Source of the DNA: Rikenella sp031551865
Lineage (GTDB): Bacteria > Bacteroidota > Bacteroidia > Bacteroidales > Rikenellaceae
Direction of reading: 5' to 3'
Assembly: GCA_031551865.1 (NCBI GenBank)
Contig: JAVBMY010000001.1
Coordinates: 62,001 to 126,000 of the forward strand
DNA: 64,000 nt
Shown: piece after piece, positions 25,943 to 33,485 of the stretch
Position numbering within the stretch: position 1 is the stretch's first letter
Layout: each line of letters begins with the position of its first letter
Position numbers and translations under genes: made by a program
The notes under the pieces: model-generated
The model's input: the letters and a program-made list of their open reading frames with translations, nothing else
Database searches by the model: none
What the model was told of the DNA's origin: nothing

Positions 25943-26671
25943 TCAGAACACTTTCCGTTTGGCGGTGGTGACCACGAAGTCTTTGAGGTAATGGGGTTCG
26001 AAGTAGGCCACGTCTTCGAATTCGCCGCGCCGGTACTTCGCCTCGGCCAGCGCCACCATGCCGCGGGCCGACGAAGCGATGTTCAGCAGCCGGGCGCCGG
26101 GCAATACTTCGGCGCATTTGGCGGCGCCGTCGCCGAAAATAACCAGTCCGCCGGCCGAAGCGCGTTCGGCGGCAAAATTTTCACCAGATATAATCAAAGC
26201 CTCGGTTGGCCCCAGCGGTTCGGCGGCGCCATTGGCGACACGAAACGGCCTGCAAAAGACCTCCATGCGCCGGGCGTCGATCATCGGCACGAGGGTGGCT
26301 CCTTCGGGAATATCGGCGATTCCGGCTTCGTGTTCTTCGAGCGCGATATCGGCCAGCGCGGTGAGCGAGTCGACGGCGATGAGCGGTTTTCCGGAGCCGT
26401 AGCACAGGCCCTTGGCGGTCGATACGCCGATCCGCAATCCGGTATAGGAGCCGGGCCCCGACCCGATGGCCACGGCATCGAGGTCTTCGACTCCAAGGCC
26501 ACGCTCCTGCAGGATTTCGTGAACGTATAGCGCGAGGCTGCTGCCGTGGATACGGTTGCCGTCGAGCGACGCGGCGCTGTCGTTCTCGCGCAGGGCAACC
26601 AGTTCACCCTCTTCGCCGAGCGCGACCGAGCAAACTTCGGTGCCGCTCTCTATGGATAGGATACGTGCCAT
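25943..26671 (-). CDS. tsaB: tRNA threonylcarbamoyladenosine biosynthesis protein TsaB
   Basis: ASKHA-fold partner of TsaD in making t6A37 in tRNAs, cytosolic, 242 aa. The N-terminal ILSIESGTEVCSVAL and the diagnostic AIGSGPGSYTGLRIGVSTAKGL are clear. It starts 7 nt after the stop of the HlyD-like gene on the same strand, so it is probably the last gene of a tolC-hlyD-tsaB transcription unit. Confidence 0.95.
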   Translation of the reverse strand: MARILSIESGTEVCSVALGEEGELVALRENDSAASLDGNRIHGSSLALYVHEILQERGLGVEDLDAVAIGSGPGSYTGLRIGVSTAKGLCYGSGKPLIAVDSLTALADIALEEHEAGIADIPEGATLVPMIDARRMEVFCRPFRVANGAAEPLGPTEALIISGENFAAERASAGGLVIFGDGAAKCAEVLPGARLLNIASSARGMVALAEAKYRRGEFEDVAYFEPHYLKDFVVTTAKRKVF

Positions 26672-26678
26672 ACAACGG

Positions 26679-27935
26679 TTATTTCTGGACGGGCGAAGCC
26701 ACGGCAGGCGCTTCGGTGATCTGCACGCGCTGGCGGTCGGCCAGTATTTTCGACACGGTCAGGAAGGGGCCGGTGACGACCATAACCGCGGTGTCGATGC
26801 CTGTGCCGGCCTCGACAGCAATGTATTTACGGTCCTGGATGCCGGTTTTGACCGCTACCTGCCGCACGATCGAACTGTCGGCGCCATAGAGGAACACGAC
26901 TTCCTGTTTTTCGCCGTCGGGGGTATTGCGGGTGGTGACGGCCTGAAGCGGGATGCTCAGGGCGCGTGTGGTCGCGGTCTGGATGTCGACCGAGGCCGAC
27001 ATGCCGGGCCGGAAGGGCGACTGTCCTTTCGGGCCCACGAGGTCGGCATAGGATCCGGGCAGGATGTAGATACGCACCTCGAAGTTGGTGATCTGGTCGG
27101 ACGAGGCGGTATAGGCCGAGTTGGCCGAGTTGCCGATACGAGTCACCACGCCGGTGAACTTGCGGCCGAGGTAAGCGTCGATTTCGATGGTGGCGGTATC
27201 GCCGAGTTCGACGCGCACGATGTCGTTCTCGTTCACGTCGGCGCGTACCTCCATCTGCGAGAGGTCGGCCAGCCGGAGCAGTTCGGTACCGGCCATGGTG
27301 GCGGTACCCACCACGCGTTCGCCGAGCTCGACGTTGAGTTTGGATATGGTACCCGAACTGGGGGCGAAGATGGTGGTCTTGTAAAGGTTCTCGTTGGCCT
27401 CGGCCAATGAGGCGCGGGCGCTCTGGATGTTGTATTCGGCGGTGCTGACGGCGGCCCGCAGGCGGTTGTAGTCGGCAGTGGCGGCCTGGAAATCGGCCTC
27501 GGAGATCACCTGCTGTTCGAAGAGTTGTTTCTGGCGGGCGTAGGTCTGCTCGGCGAGTTTTAGTTGCGCGCGGTTCTGTTCGAGCTGGGCGCGCGACGAG
27601 TTGAGCGAGGCTTCGGCGCGCTGCTGCATCGACTGGTAGGTGTCGGGTTTGATCTTGATGAGCAGTTGCCCTTTGGCGACCTGTTCGCCTTCGGCGACGT
27701 GCAGCTCGACAATCTCGCCGCTGACGTCGGGCGATATTTTCACTTCGGTCACGGGCTGCACGCGCCCGTTGGCCGAGATGATCTCGACGATGGTGCGCTC
27801 GGCGGGGTGTTCGGCAGTCACGCTTTCGAGGGGTTCTTTCCTGAAGACCCGCGCGGCGACGAACCACAGCACGAGCAGGCCGAGAATGCTCAGCCAGATG
27901 ATCCGTTTCTTGCGTTTTTTGTTTTTGGTGGCCAT
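26679..27935 (-). CDS. Efflux periplasmic adaptor (HlyD/MacA-type membrane fusion protein)
   Basis: Periplasmic adaptor that links an inner-membrane pump to a TolC channel, 418 aa. It has a basic N-terminus and one membrane anchor (about residues 12-28), a biotinyl-lipoyl domain (ISPDVSGEIVELHVAEGEQVAKGQLLIKI), a long alpha-hairpin (about 100-190), and beta-barrel/proximal domains. The order tolC-adaptor is typical, but tsaB follows directly and no RND or MacB pump is present, so its pump is encoded elsewhere. Substrate unknown. Confidence 0.93.
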   Translation of the reverse strand: MATKNKKRKKRIIWLSILGLLVLWFVAARVFRKEPLESVTAEHPAERTIVEIISANGRVQPVTEVKISPDVSGEIVELHVAEGEQVAKGQLLIKIKPDTYQSMQQRAEASLNSSRAQLEQNRAQLKLAEQTYARQKQLFEQQVISEADFQAATADYNRLRAAVSTAEYNIQSARASLAEANENLYKTTIFAPSSGTISKLNVELGERVVGTATMAGTELLRLADLSQMEVRADVNENDIVRVELGDTATIEIDAYLGRKFTGVVTRIGNSANSAYTASSDQITNFEVRIYILPGSYADLVGPKGQSPFRPGMSASVDIQTATTRALSIPLQAVTTRNTPDGEKQEVVFLYGADSSIVRQVAVKTGIQDRKYIAVEAGTGIDTAVMVVTGPFLTVSKILADRQRVQITEAPAVASPVQK

Positions 27936-28060
27936 ATGATATTTGGTCGGTATTTTGTTTGTACGGGGCGGCCCCCTTCGGCTCTGCTCAGGGCAAACTC
28001 CGGGCCGTAGCGGAACACCGAAAGGCGTGAGCCTGAAGGTATGGAGCCGGCGCCGTGTCG

Positions 28061-28135
28061 ACTAAGCGGGAATTGCGAAAGCGATTCCCGTGAAGGAGAG
28101 CGCCCGCCCTAAAGGGGCGGAGGGCGGGCGCGTTT
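28061..28135 (+). repeat. Family C repeat
   Basis: GACTAAGC-like lead, hairpin GGGAATTGC-GAAA-GCGATTCCC (28068-28089), then GAAGGAGAGCGCCCGCCCT and AAAGGGGCGGAGGGCGGGCGCG. Together with the neighbouring family A copy it fills the 415-nt gap between the tolC and adaptor genes. Confidence 0.7.
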
Positions 28136-28153
28136 TTCTCCGGACAGGCCGCT

Positions 28154-28342
28154 TCTTTTCTCCTCTCTCCTCCCTCCCGCTTTCTTGCTTGGGTTCTGGA
28201 GAGTCTGGTTTTCAAAAAGGACCTTACGCGGCGCGAGGGAATGTGCGTGGAGAGCGTAAATGCTTTTTGAAAGCCAGACTCTCCGAAACCACTCCCCCTG
28301 TCAAGCAAGTAAATAATCGTTTGTAAAACGATTATTTACTTG
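28154..28342 (-). repeat. Family A composite element, copy A5 (after tolC)
   Basis: On the minus strand, starting 9 nt after the tolC stop: hairpin AAGTAAATAATCG/CGATTATTTACTT (28306-28342), then an inverted repeat of about 28 bp (28263-28290 with 28192-28219, few mismatches), then CAAGCAAG and a purine tract (28154-28180). CTTGCTTG at the hairpin edge matches CAAGCAAG, where other copies have CTTTATTG/CAATAAAG or CTTTCTTG/CAAGAAAG. Confidence 0.8.
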
Positions 28343-28350
28343 CCCCGCCC

Positions 28351-29715
28351 TTACAGCGTAATCGCTTTCCCCTGGTAGAAGTCGAGGATCTTCATCTTGA
28401 AGATATACTCGTACTTGGCCTGGATCAGCATCGACTGGGCGTTGATCAGGTTGTTCTTGGCCGTATTGTAGTCGACGGCAGTGGTGGCGTTCACATTGAA
28501 TTTCTGTTCGGCGTAGCGGAACGACTCCTCGTTGGAGCGCACACTGCTCTGCGCGGCATAGAAACGGTTCAGGGCCCCCACGGCATCGGTCCAGGCCTGC
28601 TGGATCTCTTTGTAGAGCGTATTTTCGGCCTGGTCGAGCGACAGTTCCGAGCTCTGGAGCTGGATCTTGGCGCGGCGCACGGCATTGCGCACCGACAGCC
28701 GGTTGAACAGCGGCACCGACATGTTGAGCCCGATGCCCGACGAAGCGTTGTCGCTCATCTGGTCGAAGAACGAGTAGCTGGTGTATGTGGTCGATCCGTC
28801 GGGATTACGCACTGGTTTCTGGCGGGCGTCCGAGAAGCTGCTGCCGTAGCTGGCCGACAGCGACACGGTCGGGTAATAGGCCGCGCGGGCCAGCGACACG
28901 TCGCGCCGGGCGATTTCGGTACCGAGGCGGGCCACTTCGATCCTGGGCAGGCCGAGCGCAAGGGCGTAGACCTCGTCGACTCCCAGCGGCGGGGCCGCGG
29001 CCTCTTGTCCCGCGAGATCGGGTTCCACGACATCGAATCCGGGCTGGTCGCGCAGTTCGAGCAGTTGCGACAAGGTAAGCAGGTTGTTGTCGAGCAGGTT
29101 CCGGTAGCTGACGAGGTTGTACTCCTCGGCCGAGAGTTGGGACTCGATCTCAAGGCGGCTGCCGAGGGCCAGCCCTCCGGCCTCGACCATTTTGGCGGTG
29201 CGGTCGAGCTGGGCTTTTATGCTTTCGATGTTACTTTCCGAGGTGCGTACCTGTTCTTTGGCGTAGAGCACCTGCAGGTAGGCGGCGGCCACGGCGATGG
29301 TGATCTCGTTCTTGATGCGCTCGACTTCCTGTACCGACGACATCAGGTTGAATTCGCTGCGTTTTAGGGCGTGCATGCGTTGCATCCCGGCAAAAACGGG
29401 CATCCCGAGGTTCAGGCTGCCGTTCACGTTGTTGACGGTTTTGCCCGACACGTATTCGTAGGTTGTGGGGTCGAGCGAGCGCCCGAACGAGGCGTTGTAG
29501 TTGGCCGAGGCGCCGAGCGTGGGCAGGTAGTTGAGTTTGGCCTGCCGGTGCTCGATGGCGCCAGTCTCGACAGCCAGCGCGCTCTGGCGAACCCTCAGGT
29601 TATGGCCGAGGGCATGGTCGATGCAACGCTCCAGCGACCAGGGGCCGGTGGTCTGTGCATGAGCCGGAAGAGTTGTGACGATGAGGGCGGTCAGCAGGGC
29701 CCGTATTTTTTTCAT
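28351..29715 (-). CDS. TolC-family outer membrane efflux protein
   Basis: Outer-membrane channel of a tripartite exporter, 454 aa. A signal peptide ends near THA-QTTGPW (about residue 20). Two OEP domains follow with TolC-like repeats: WSLERCIDHALGHNLRVRQ and later EVARLGTEIARRDVSLARAAYYPTVSLSASYG. First gene of the set with the HlyD-type adaptor. A TACCTTTC box at 29768-29775 (minus) is a likely -7 element, directly beside the family A copy in the divergent gap with mnmA. Confidence 0.94.
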   Translation of the reverse strand: MKKIRALLTALIVTTLPAHAQTTGPWSLERCIDHALGHNLRVRQSALAVETGAIEHRQAKLNYLPTLGASANYNASFGRSLDPTTYEYVSGKTVNNVNGSLNLGMPVFAGMQRMHALKRSEFNLMSSVQEVERIKNEITIAVAAAYLQVLYAKEQVRTSESNIESIKAQLDRTAKMVEAGGLALGSRLEIESQLSAEEYNLVSYRNLLDNNLLTLSQLLELRDQPGFDVVEPDLAGQEAAAPPLGVDEVYALALGLPRIEVARLGTEIARRDVSLARAAYYPTVSLSASYGSSFSDARQKPVRNPDGSTTYTSYSFFDQMSDNASSGIGLNMSVPLFNRLSVRNAVRRAKIQLQSSELSLDQAENTLYKEIQQAWTDAVGALNRFYAAQSSVRSNEESFRYAEQKFNVNATTAVDYNTAKNNLINAQSMLIQAKYEYIFKMKILDFYQGKAITL

Positions 29716-29789
29716 GATCGGAGCTTTGCGGGTTCTGTATGCCGTGTGGCTACACGCATAGTGAGGCGAAAGGTACGAATTATTAGTGG

Positions 29790-29955
29790 AAAGTAAATAA
29801 TCGTTTTGTAAAACGATTATTTACTTTCTTGAAGGATTGTCGTTTTTCGGGTATGCGAATATTTTTGGCATATAGACACTCGCTTCGTTCGCGCCTGCCC
29901 CCAAAATATTCGCATACCCGAAAACTCCGGACAAGAAAGTAGTGGGAGGAGGGAG
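29790..29955 (+). repeat. Family A composite element, copy A6 (tolC-mnmA divergent gap)
   Basis: 18-bp hairpin (29790-29807 with 29810-29827), inverted repeat of about 24 bp (29844-29868 with 29901-29924), then ACAAGAAAGTA and the purine tract GGGAGGAGGGAGG. TACTTTCTTG and CAAGAAAGTA are perfectly complementary. Unlike most copies, it follows no gene on its own strand; it lies between divergent genes and ends about 45 nt before mnmA. Confidence 0.78.
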
Positions 29956-29998
29956 GAAATAAAGAAAAATCAAAGGAAAAAGTTCCTACCTTCGTTTT

Positions 29999-31123
29999 AT
30001 GCGGGAATGTAATCGCAGAAAAATACTCGTAGCCCTGAGCGGCGGCATGGACAGCGCCGCGGTGGTGCTGTTGCTGCGCGCACGGGGGTGGGCGCCCGAA
30101 GCGCTCTACCTCGACATGCTCGGTTCGCCCGCACACCTGCAGGCCGCCGGGGCGATGGCCGCCCGCCTCGGCGTGAAGCTGCACGTCGAAGATTGCCGCG
30201 AGCGCTTCGCCCGCGAGATCATAGGCCACATGCTGGAGACTCATGCGGCGGGACGAACGCCGGCTCCCTGTTCGCGCTGCAACCCGCTGATCAAGTGGCG
30301 CCTGTTGGCCGCTGCCGCCGACCGGTTCGGTATCCGGCACATCGCCACAGGACACTATGTCCGCAGCGAAGAGGGTTATTTCGCACGCGGTTTAGACCCG
30401 GCCAAAGACCAATCCTATTACCTGTGGGGCGTACCGCGTTCGGTGGTCCTGAGGGCCGTCACGCCGCTCGGCACGATGACCAAGAGCGGAGTACGCGATT
30501 TCCTGCGTTCCGAAGGGTTCGCGCCCGTGGCCGCGCAACCCGAAAGCATGAGCCTCTGTTTCCTGGCGCGGGGCGAGGGTTATGCCGATTTCCTGCGCTC
30601 GCGCCTGCCGCTCGTCCCGGGCGACGTGGTGACGACCGAAGGCAAGATCGCGGGACGCCACGACGGGACACCGCTCTATACCGTCGGGCAAAAAAAGGGT
30701 TTCTCGTGCAGCCTTCCGGGGGCGACGGTCACGGCCATCGACGCCGCGGCCAACCTCCTGACCGTATCGGCCGATCCGGGCCTGCTCGATTCACCCTCGC
30801 TGCTGCTAAGCGACTGGCGTGCCGTGGCTTTCGAAGGCGATATTTTCGGTGAGCGCGACGGCTCTCCGGCCGAAGATAGCGACCCGGCACCCCGGTTGCC
30901 GGCAGAAGACGGCTCCGACGGAGGGATGTTCACGCAGGCGCCTCTGACAGCCACAATCCGCGGCATCGGGCGCAACCCTCGGGGAGCGTGCCTGGCCTCG
31001 CTGCGTAGCGACGGACTGCTGCGCCTCGATTTCACCGGAGACGCGGCCTGGGCCGCAGCACCCGGGCAACCCGTGGCGCTCTATCGCGGCGACCGGGTGG
31101 TCGGCGGCGGCATCATATCTTAG
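29999..31123 (+). CDS. mnmA: tRNA-specific 2-thiouridylase MnmA
   Basis: Makes 2-thiouridine at wobble U34 of Lys/Glu/Gln tRNAs, cytosolic, 374 aa. The PP-loop SGGMDS is at residues 14-19, the catalytic Cys pair is C91 in APCSRCN and C187 in SMSLCF, and KDQSYYLWGV is a tRNA-recognition segment. The C-terminal beta barrel carries an acidic insertion (about residues 283-308, EDSDPAPRLPAEDGSDGG) that looks lineage-specific. Upstream TACCTTCG (29988-29995) resembles a -7 box but would give an almost leaderless mRNA. A strong terminator follows. Confidence 0.9.
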   Translation: MRECNRRKILVALSGGMDSAAVVLLLRARGWAPEALYLDMLGSPAHLQAAGAMAARLGVKLHVEDCRERFAREIIGHMLETHAAGRTPAPCSRCNPLIKWRLLAAAADRFGIRHIATGHYVRSEEGYFARGLDPAKDQSYYLWGVPRSVVLRAVTPLGTMTKSGVRDFLRSEGFAPVAAQPESMSLCFLARGEGYADFLRSRLPLVPGDVVTTEGKIAGRHDGTPLYTVGQKKGFSCSLPGATVTAIDAAANLLTVSADPGLLDSPSLLLSDWRAVAFEGDIFGERDGSPAEDSDPAPRLPAEDGSDGGMFTQAPLTATIRGIGRNPRGACLASLRSDGLLRLDFTGDAAWAAAPGQPVALYRGDRVVGGGIIS

Positions 31124-31169
31124 CAGACTTCCCCCCTACATCTTGCCCTGAGAAGTATCTCCGGATTCG

Positions 31170-31212
31170 ACCCTGCCCCCGGGGCGCGCTGTGCACGCCC
31201 CGGGGGCAGGGT
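31170..31212 (+). terminator. Strong GC hairpin after mnmA
   Basis: Perfect 17-bp stem (31170-31186 with 31196-31212) with a 9-nt loop, followed by TTTCAATTT: a probable intrinsic terminator. The rest of the 357-nt gap to the next lipoprotein gene shows no gene or clear promoter. Confidence 0.75.
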
Positions 31213-31480
31213 TTCAATTTGCTTAAACGGGCCGGATGGCGGTCGAGACAAAACGGAGGTGATCGCGTAACTTAGTGGTATGGCATAGTTTATGCAGATT
31301 GGAGGGACGAGAGCGTTTCGACCGGCGCGAGGGCACGACCACCACAAACGGACGCTGCCGAACGCGGAAGAAACGGCGAATGAAATCCAACGTTTCGATC
31401 AGCCAGTGCGTGGCCGCCTCCGGTAGCCGCGCCGGGCGTGAGAAACGAAGGATCGGTTCAACCCTTAAATCGATTGCATC

Positions 31481-32011
31481 ATGAAAAAGTTATTTCTTTT
31501 CTGCCTGACCTTCGCGGCGGCCGTATTCACCGGCTGCAACGACGACGACGACCCTCCCCCCTTCGGCGGCTACATCAGCGTTGACGGGGTACAGACCGCA
31601 GCCAACGGCCTCTACATCATCTACTACGGCGGCGACAACACCGACGGCTATAACTACCTGGTGATTCCTGTCACCGGGAATGCAAATCCGCTGACGCAAA
31701 CCGGCACGGGTAAACTTGTGGTCCTCGACCTCTACAACCTTTCGGCCACCTCTCCGGCCGGGGCCTACCTCTACACCGGGAACGACGTCGTCGGCGAACT
31801 GAGCAGCGGTTCGTGGTACGGCGAGGCGCAGAACAACAACATTATCGACCAGACCGGTTTCACGACCACCGCGCCCCGCCAGGCGTCCATCGGGTTCGAC
31901 GGCGAAAACTACCTGATCGAGTTCGACCTGACGGCTGCCGACGGCCGTTCGATCTACGGCTACTACTACGGCCCGGTAACGGAATTCGCGGACTACTCTG
32001 CCCCTATCTAA
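31481..32011 (+). CDS. Small lipoprotein with surface-export-like signal
   Basis: 176-aa predicted lipoprotein of unknown function. The start MKKLFLFCLTFAAAVFTGC ends in lipobox FTGC, and the residues after the Cys are NDDDD, like the acidic lipoprotein export signal that sends Bacteroidetes lipoproteins to the cell surface. The mature part is rich in Tyr, Gly and Asn (GLYIIYYGGDNTDGYNYLVIPV, IYGYYYGPV) and looks like a beta domain. It stands alone between mnmA and fic, and I do not recognise a family. Confidence 0.7.
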   Translation: MKKLFLFCLTFAAAVFTGCNDDDDPPPFGGYISVDGVQTAANGLYIIYYGGDNTDGYNYLVIPVTGNANPLTQTGTGKLVVLDLYNLSATSPAGAYLYTGNDVVGELSSGSWYGEAQNNNIIDQTGFTTTAPRQASIGFDGENYLIEFDLTAADGRSIYGYYYGPVTEFADYSAPI

Positions 32012-32155
32012 GCGGGAATACCGCCTCTAACTGCAACGTGGCCCCGGCATGGTTTGCCGGGGCCACGTTGATTTTGCACGGGCCGTTCCGGCGCCCTCCC
32101 CGGACAGCCCGCAGTACCCCTACGCGTGGCGAGTTGGCCGTGGGAAAGGTACCAT

Positions 32156-33277
32156 TTAGTGGAATAACGCCAGGTATTCGCTAAAAATATAATGCCGCCG
32201 CCGACCTCCGGGGAGATTTCTTGCCACCCCCAGATTTTCCAGTTCGGCCATCAGGTTATAGGTGGCGACTAGCGATATCCCCAGCAATTGACTCGCTTCA
32301 AGAGCCGTTACAATCGGATTGACATACATGTGGTCGATGAGTTTATGCGCATTGGCATACCGCTTGCCCAGTTTCAGCAGCTCTTGTTCTGTCTTGTTCT
32401 GGAGTTTTAGTATAGCATCGAACGTCTCGCATCCTTTCTCAGATATTTCGATTACCCCGGCCAGAAAGAACTTGAGCCATTGGGTCAGGTTACCCTCGGT
32501 CCGCACAAGCATCAGGTTGTCGTAATACAGCCGGCGATTGCGCTCGAAAAAATCCGACATGTAAAGTATGGGGTTCTTGAGCAGCCCTTTTTTCAGCAGG
32601 TACAACGTAATGAGCAGGCGCCCCACGCGTCCGTTCCCGTCGAGAAAAGGGTGGATGGTCTCGAATTGGTAGTGGATGATGCCGATTTTTATTAATTCCG
32701 GAATGGCCAGCTCTTCGTTATGGATAAACTTTTCGATGTCGTTCATCAATTCGGGGACATCTTCGTGCACCGGAGGAATAAATACGGCATCGTTCAACGA
32801 AGTGCCTCCGATCCAGTTCTGGCTTATCCGGAATTCCCCCGGTTTTTTATCTTTTCCGCGCACGCCCTTCAACAGCAGGGCGTGTACTTCGCGTATCAGT
32901 TTCCCGGAAAAAGGCAATTCTTCCAGTCGGACGATGGCATAGTTCATCGCATCGATGTAATTGTGAACTTCGCGCCAATCTTCCTGCCTGTTCGAGGAGA
33001 CATCTTTCTGGTCCATCAGAACCTCTTCGATATTGGTCTGCGTCCCTTCGATTTTCGTACTTTGGGTAGCCTCTTTGGTCTGGTGCATCCTGATGAACCT
33101 TCCGATGTCCGGAACATATTCCGAAAACATGTCGAATTTACCCAGGGCCCGGTCGGCACGACTGAGCAGCGAAATCAGTTCCATGTCGTTTATTTGCCAG
33201 GCATGGTTGATCGGCTCGGGAACAAAAGACTTATAATAGCCCTGACTTACGAACTTTCCGGCTTTGAAATTTTGCAT
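32156..33277 (-). CDS. Fic family protein (class II) with C-terminal winged helix
   Basis: Fic enzymes usually AMPylate target proteins. At 373 aa it shows the canonical core HPFLDGNGR (H209-R217) and an N-terminal inhibitory helix STKIEG (S73-G78) matching [S/T]xxxE[G/N], which makes it class II (self-inhibited in cis). A DUF4172-like N-terminal region is likely. The C-terminal 60 residues (ALEASQLLGISLVATYNLMAELENLGVARN) look like a winged helix-turn-helix. No antitoxin gene is adjacent. Its GC content looks lower than its neighbours, suggesting transfer. Two AT-rich palindromes upstream, one overlapping the promoter, suggest autoregulation. Confidence 0.93.
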   Translation of the reverse strand: MQNFKAGKFVSQGYYKSFVPEPINHAWQINDMELISLLSRADRALGKFDMFSEYVPDIGRFIRMHQTKEATQSTKIEGTQTNIEEVLMDQKDVSSNRQEDWREVHNYIDAMNYAIVRLEELPFSGKLIREVHALLLKGVRGKDKKPGEFRISQNWIGGTSLNDAVFIPPVHEDVPELMNDIEKFIHNEELAIPELIKIGIIHYQFETIHPFLDGNGRVGRLLITLYLLKKGLLKNPILYMSDFFERNRRLYYDNLMLVRTEGNLTQWLKFFLAGVIEISEKGCETFDAILKLQNKTEQELLKLGKRYANAHKLIDHMYVNPIVTALEASQLLGISLVATYNLMAELENLGVARNLPGGRRRHYIFSEYLALFH

Positions 33278-33293
33278 CGCTCAAGATTTTCCG

Positions 33294-33335
33294 CAAAGAT
33301 ACTATTTTTAACTTTACATGAAGTAATGTTAAAAA
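33294..33335 (-). promoter_or_regulatory. fic promoter (-7 TATCTTTG) overlapped by a palindromic operator
   Basis: Minus-strand TATCTTTG at 33294-33301 is an exact -7 box 17 nt before the fic start. Immediately upstream, TTTTTAACTTTAC (33305-33317) and GTAATGTTAAAAA (33323-33335) form a palindrome with 12 of 13 positions paired and a 5-nt spacer. It covers the promoter spacer and -33 region, where a repressor would block RNA polymerase. Confidence 0.65.
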
Positions 33336-33375
33336 TTATTGGGTGAAATTAATTTAAATTAAAATGCGGCATTCA

Positions 33376-33405
33376 TTTTTAACCTATCCGCAAGAATAGT
33401 TAAAA
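33376..33405. promoter_or_regulatory. Second TTTTTAAC palindrome upstream of fic
   Basis: TTTTTAACCTAT, a short spacer, then ATAGTTAAAA: the same TTTTAAC half-site as the operator at 33305-33335, about 70 nt further upstream. It could be a second site for the same regulator. A short purine run follows (33404-33420). Confidence 0.45.
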
Positions 33406-33485
33406 GAAGAGGAGAGAGGATTAACCTACATTTAATCTGCCGTCCTGAAATTTAATATTGACCCGTATAGAGTTTAAGAGCGAAT

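Noticed and set aside
31275..31484. Possible 69-aa basic protein before the 31.5-kb lipoprotein
   Set aside because: No RBS-like or family evidence, and it runs into the start of the lipoprotein gene; it looks like chance.
32156..33277. Fic protein as half of a Fic toxin-antitoxin (FicT/FicA) pair
   Set aside because: The inhibitory helix is within the same protein (class II), and no small antitoxin gene is adjacent.
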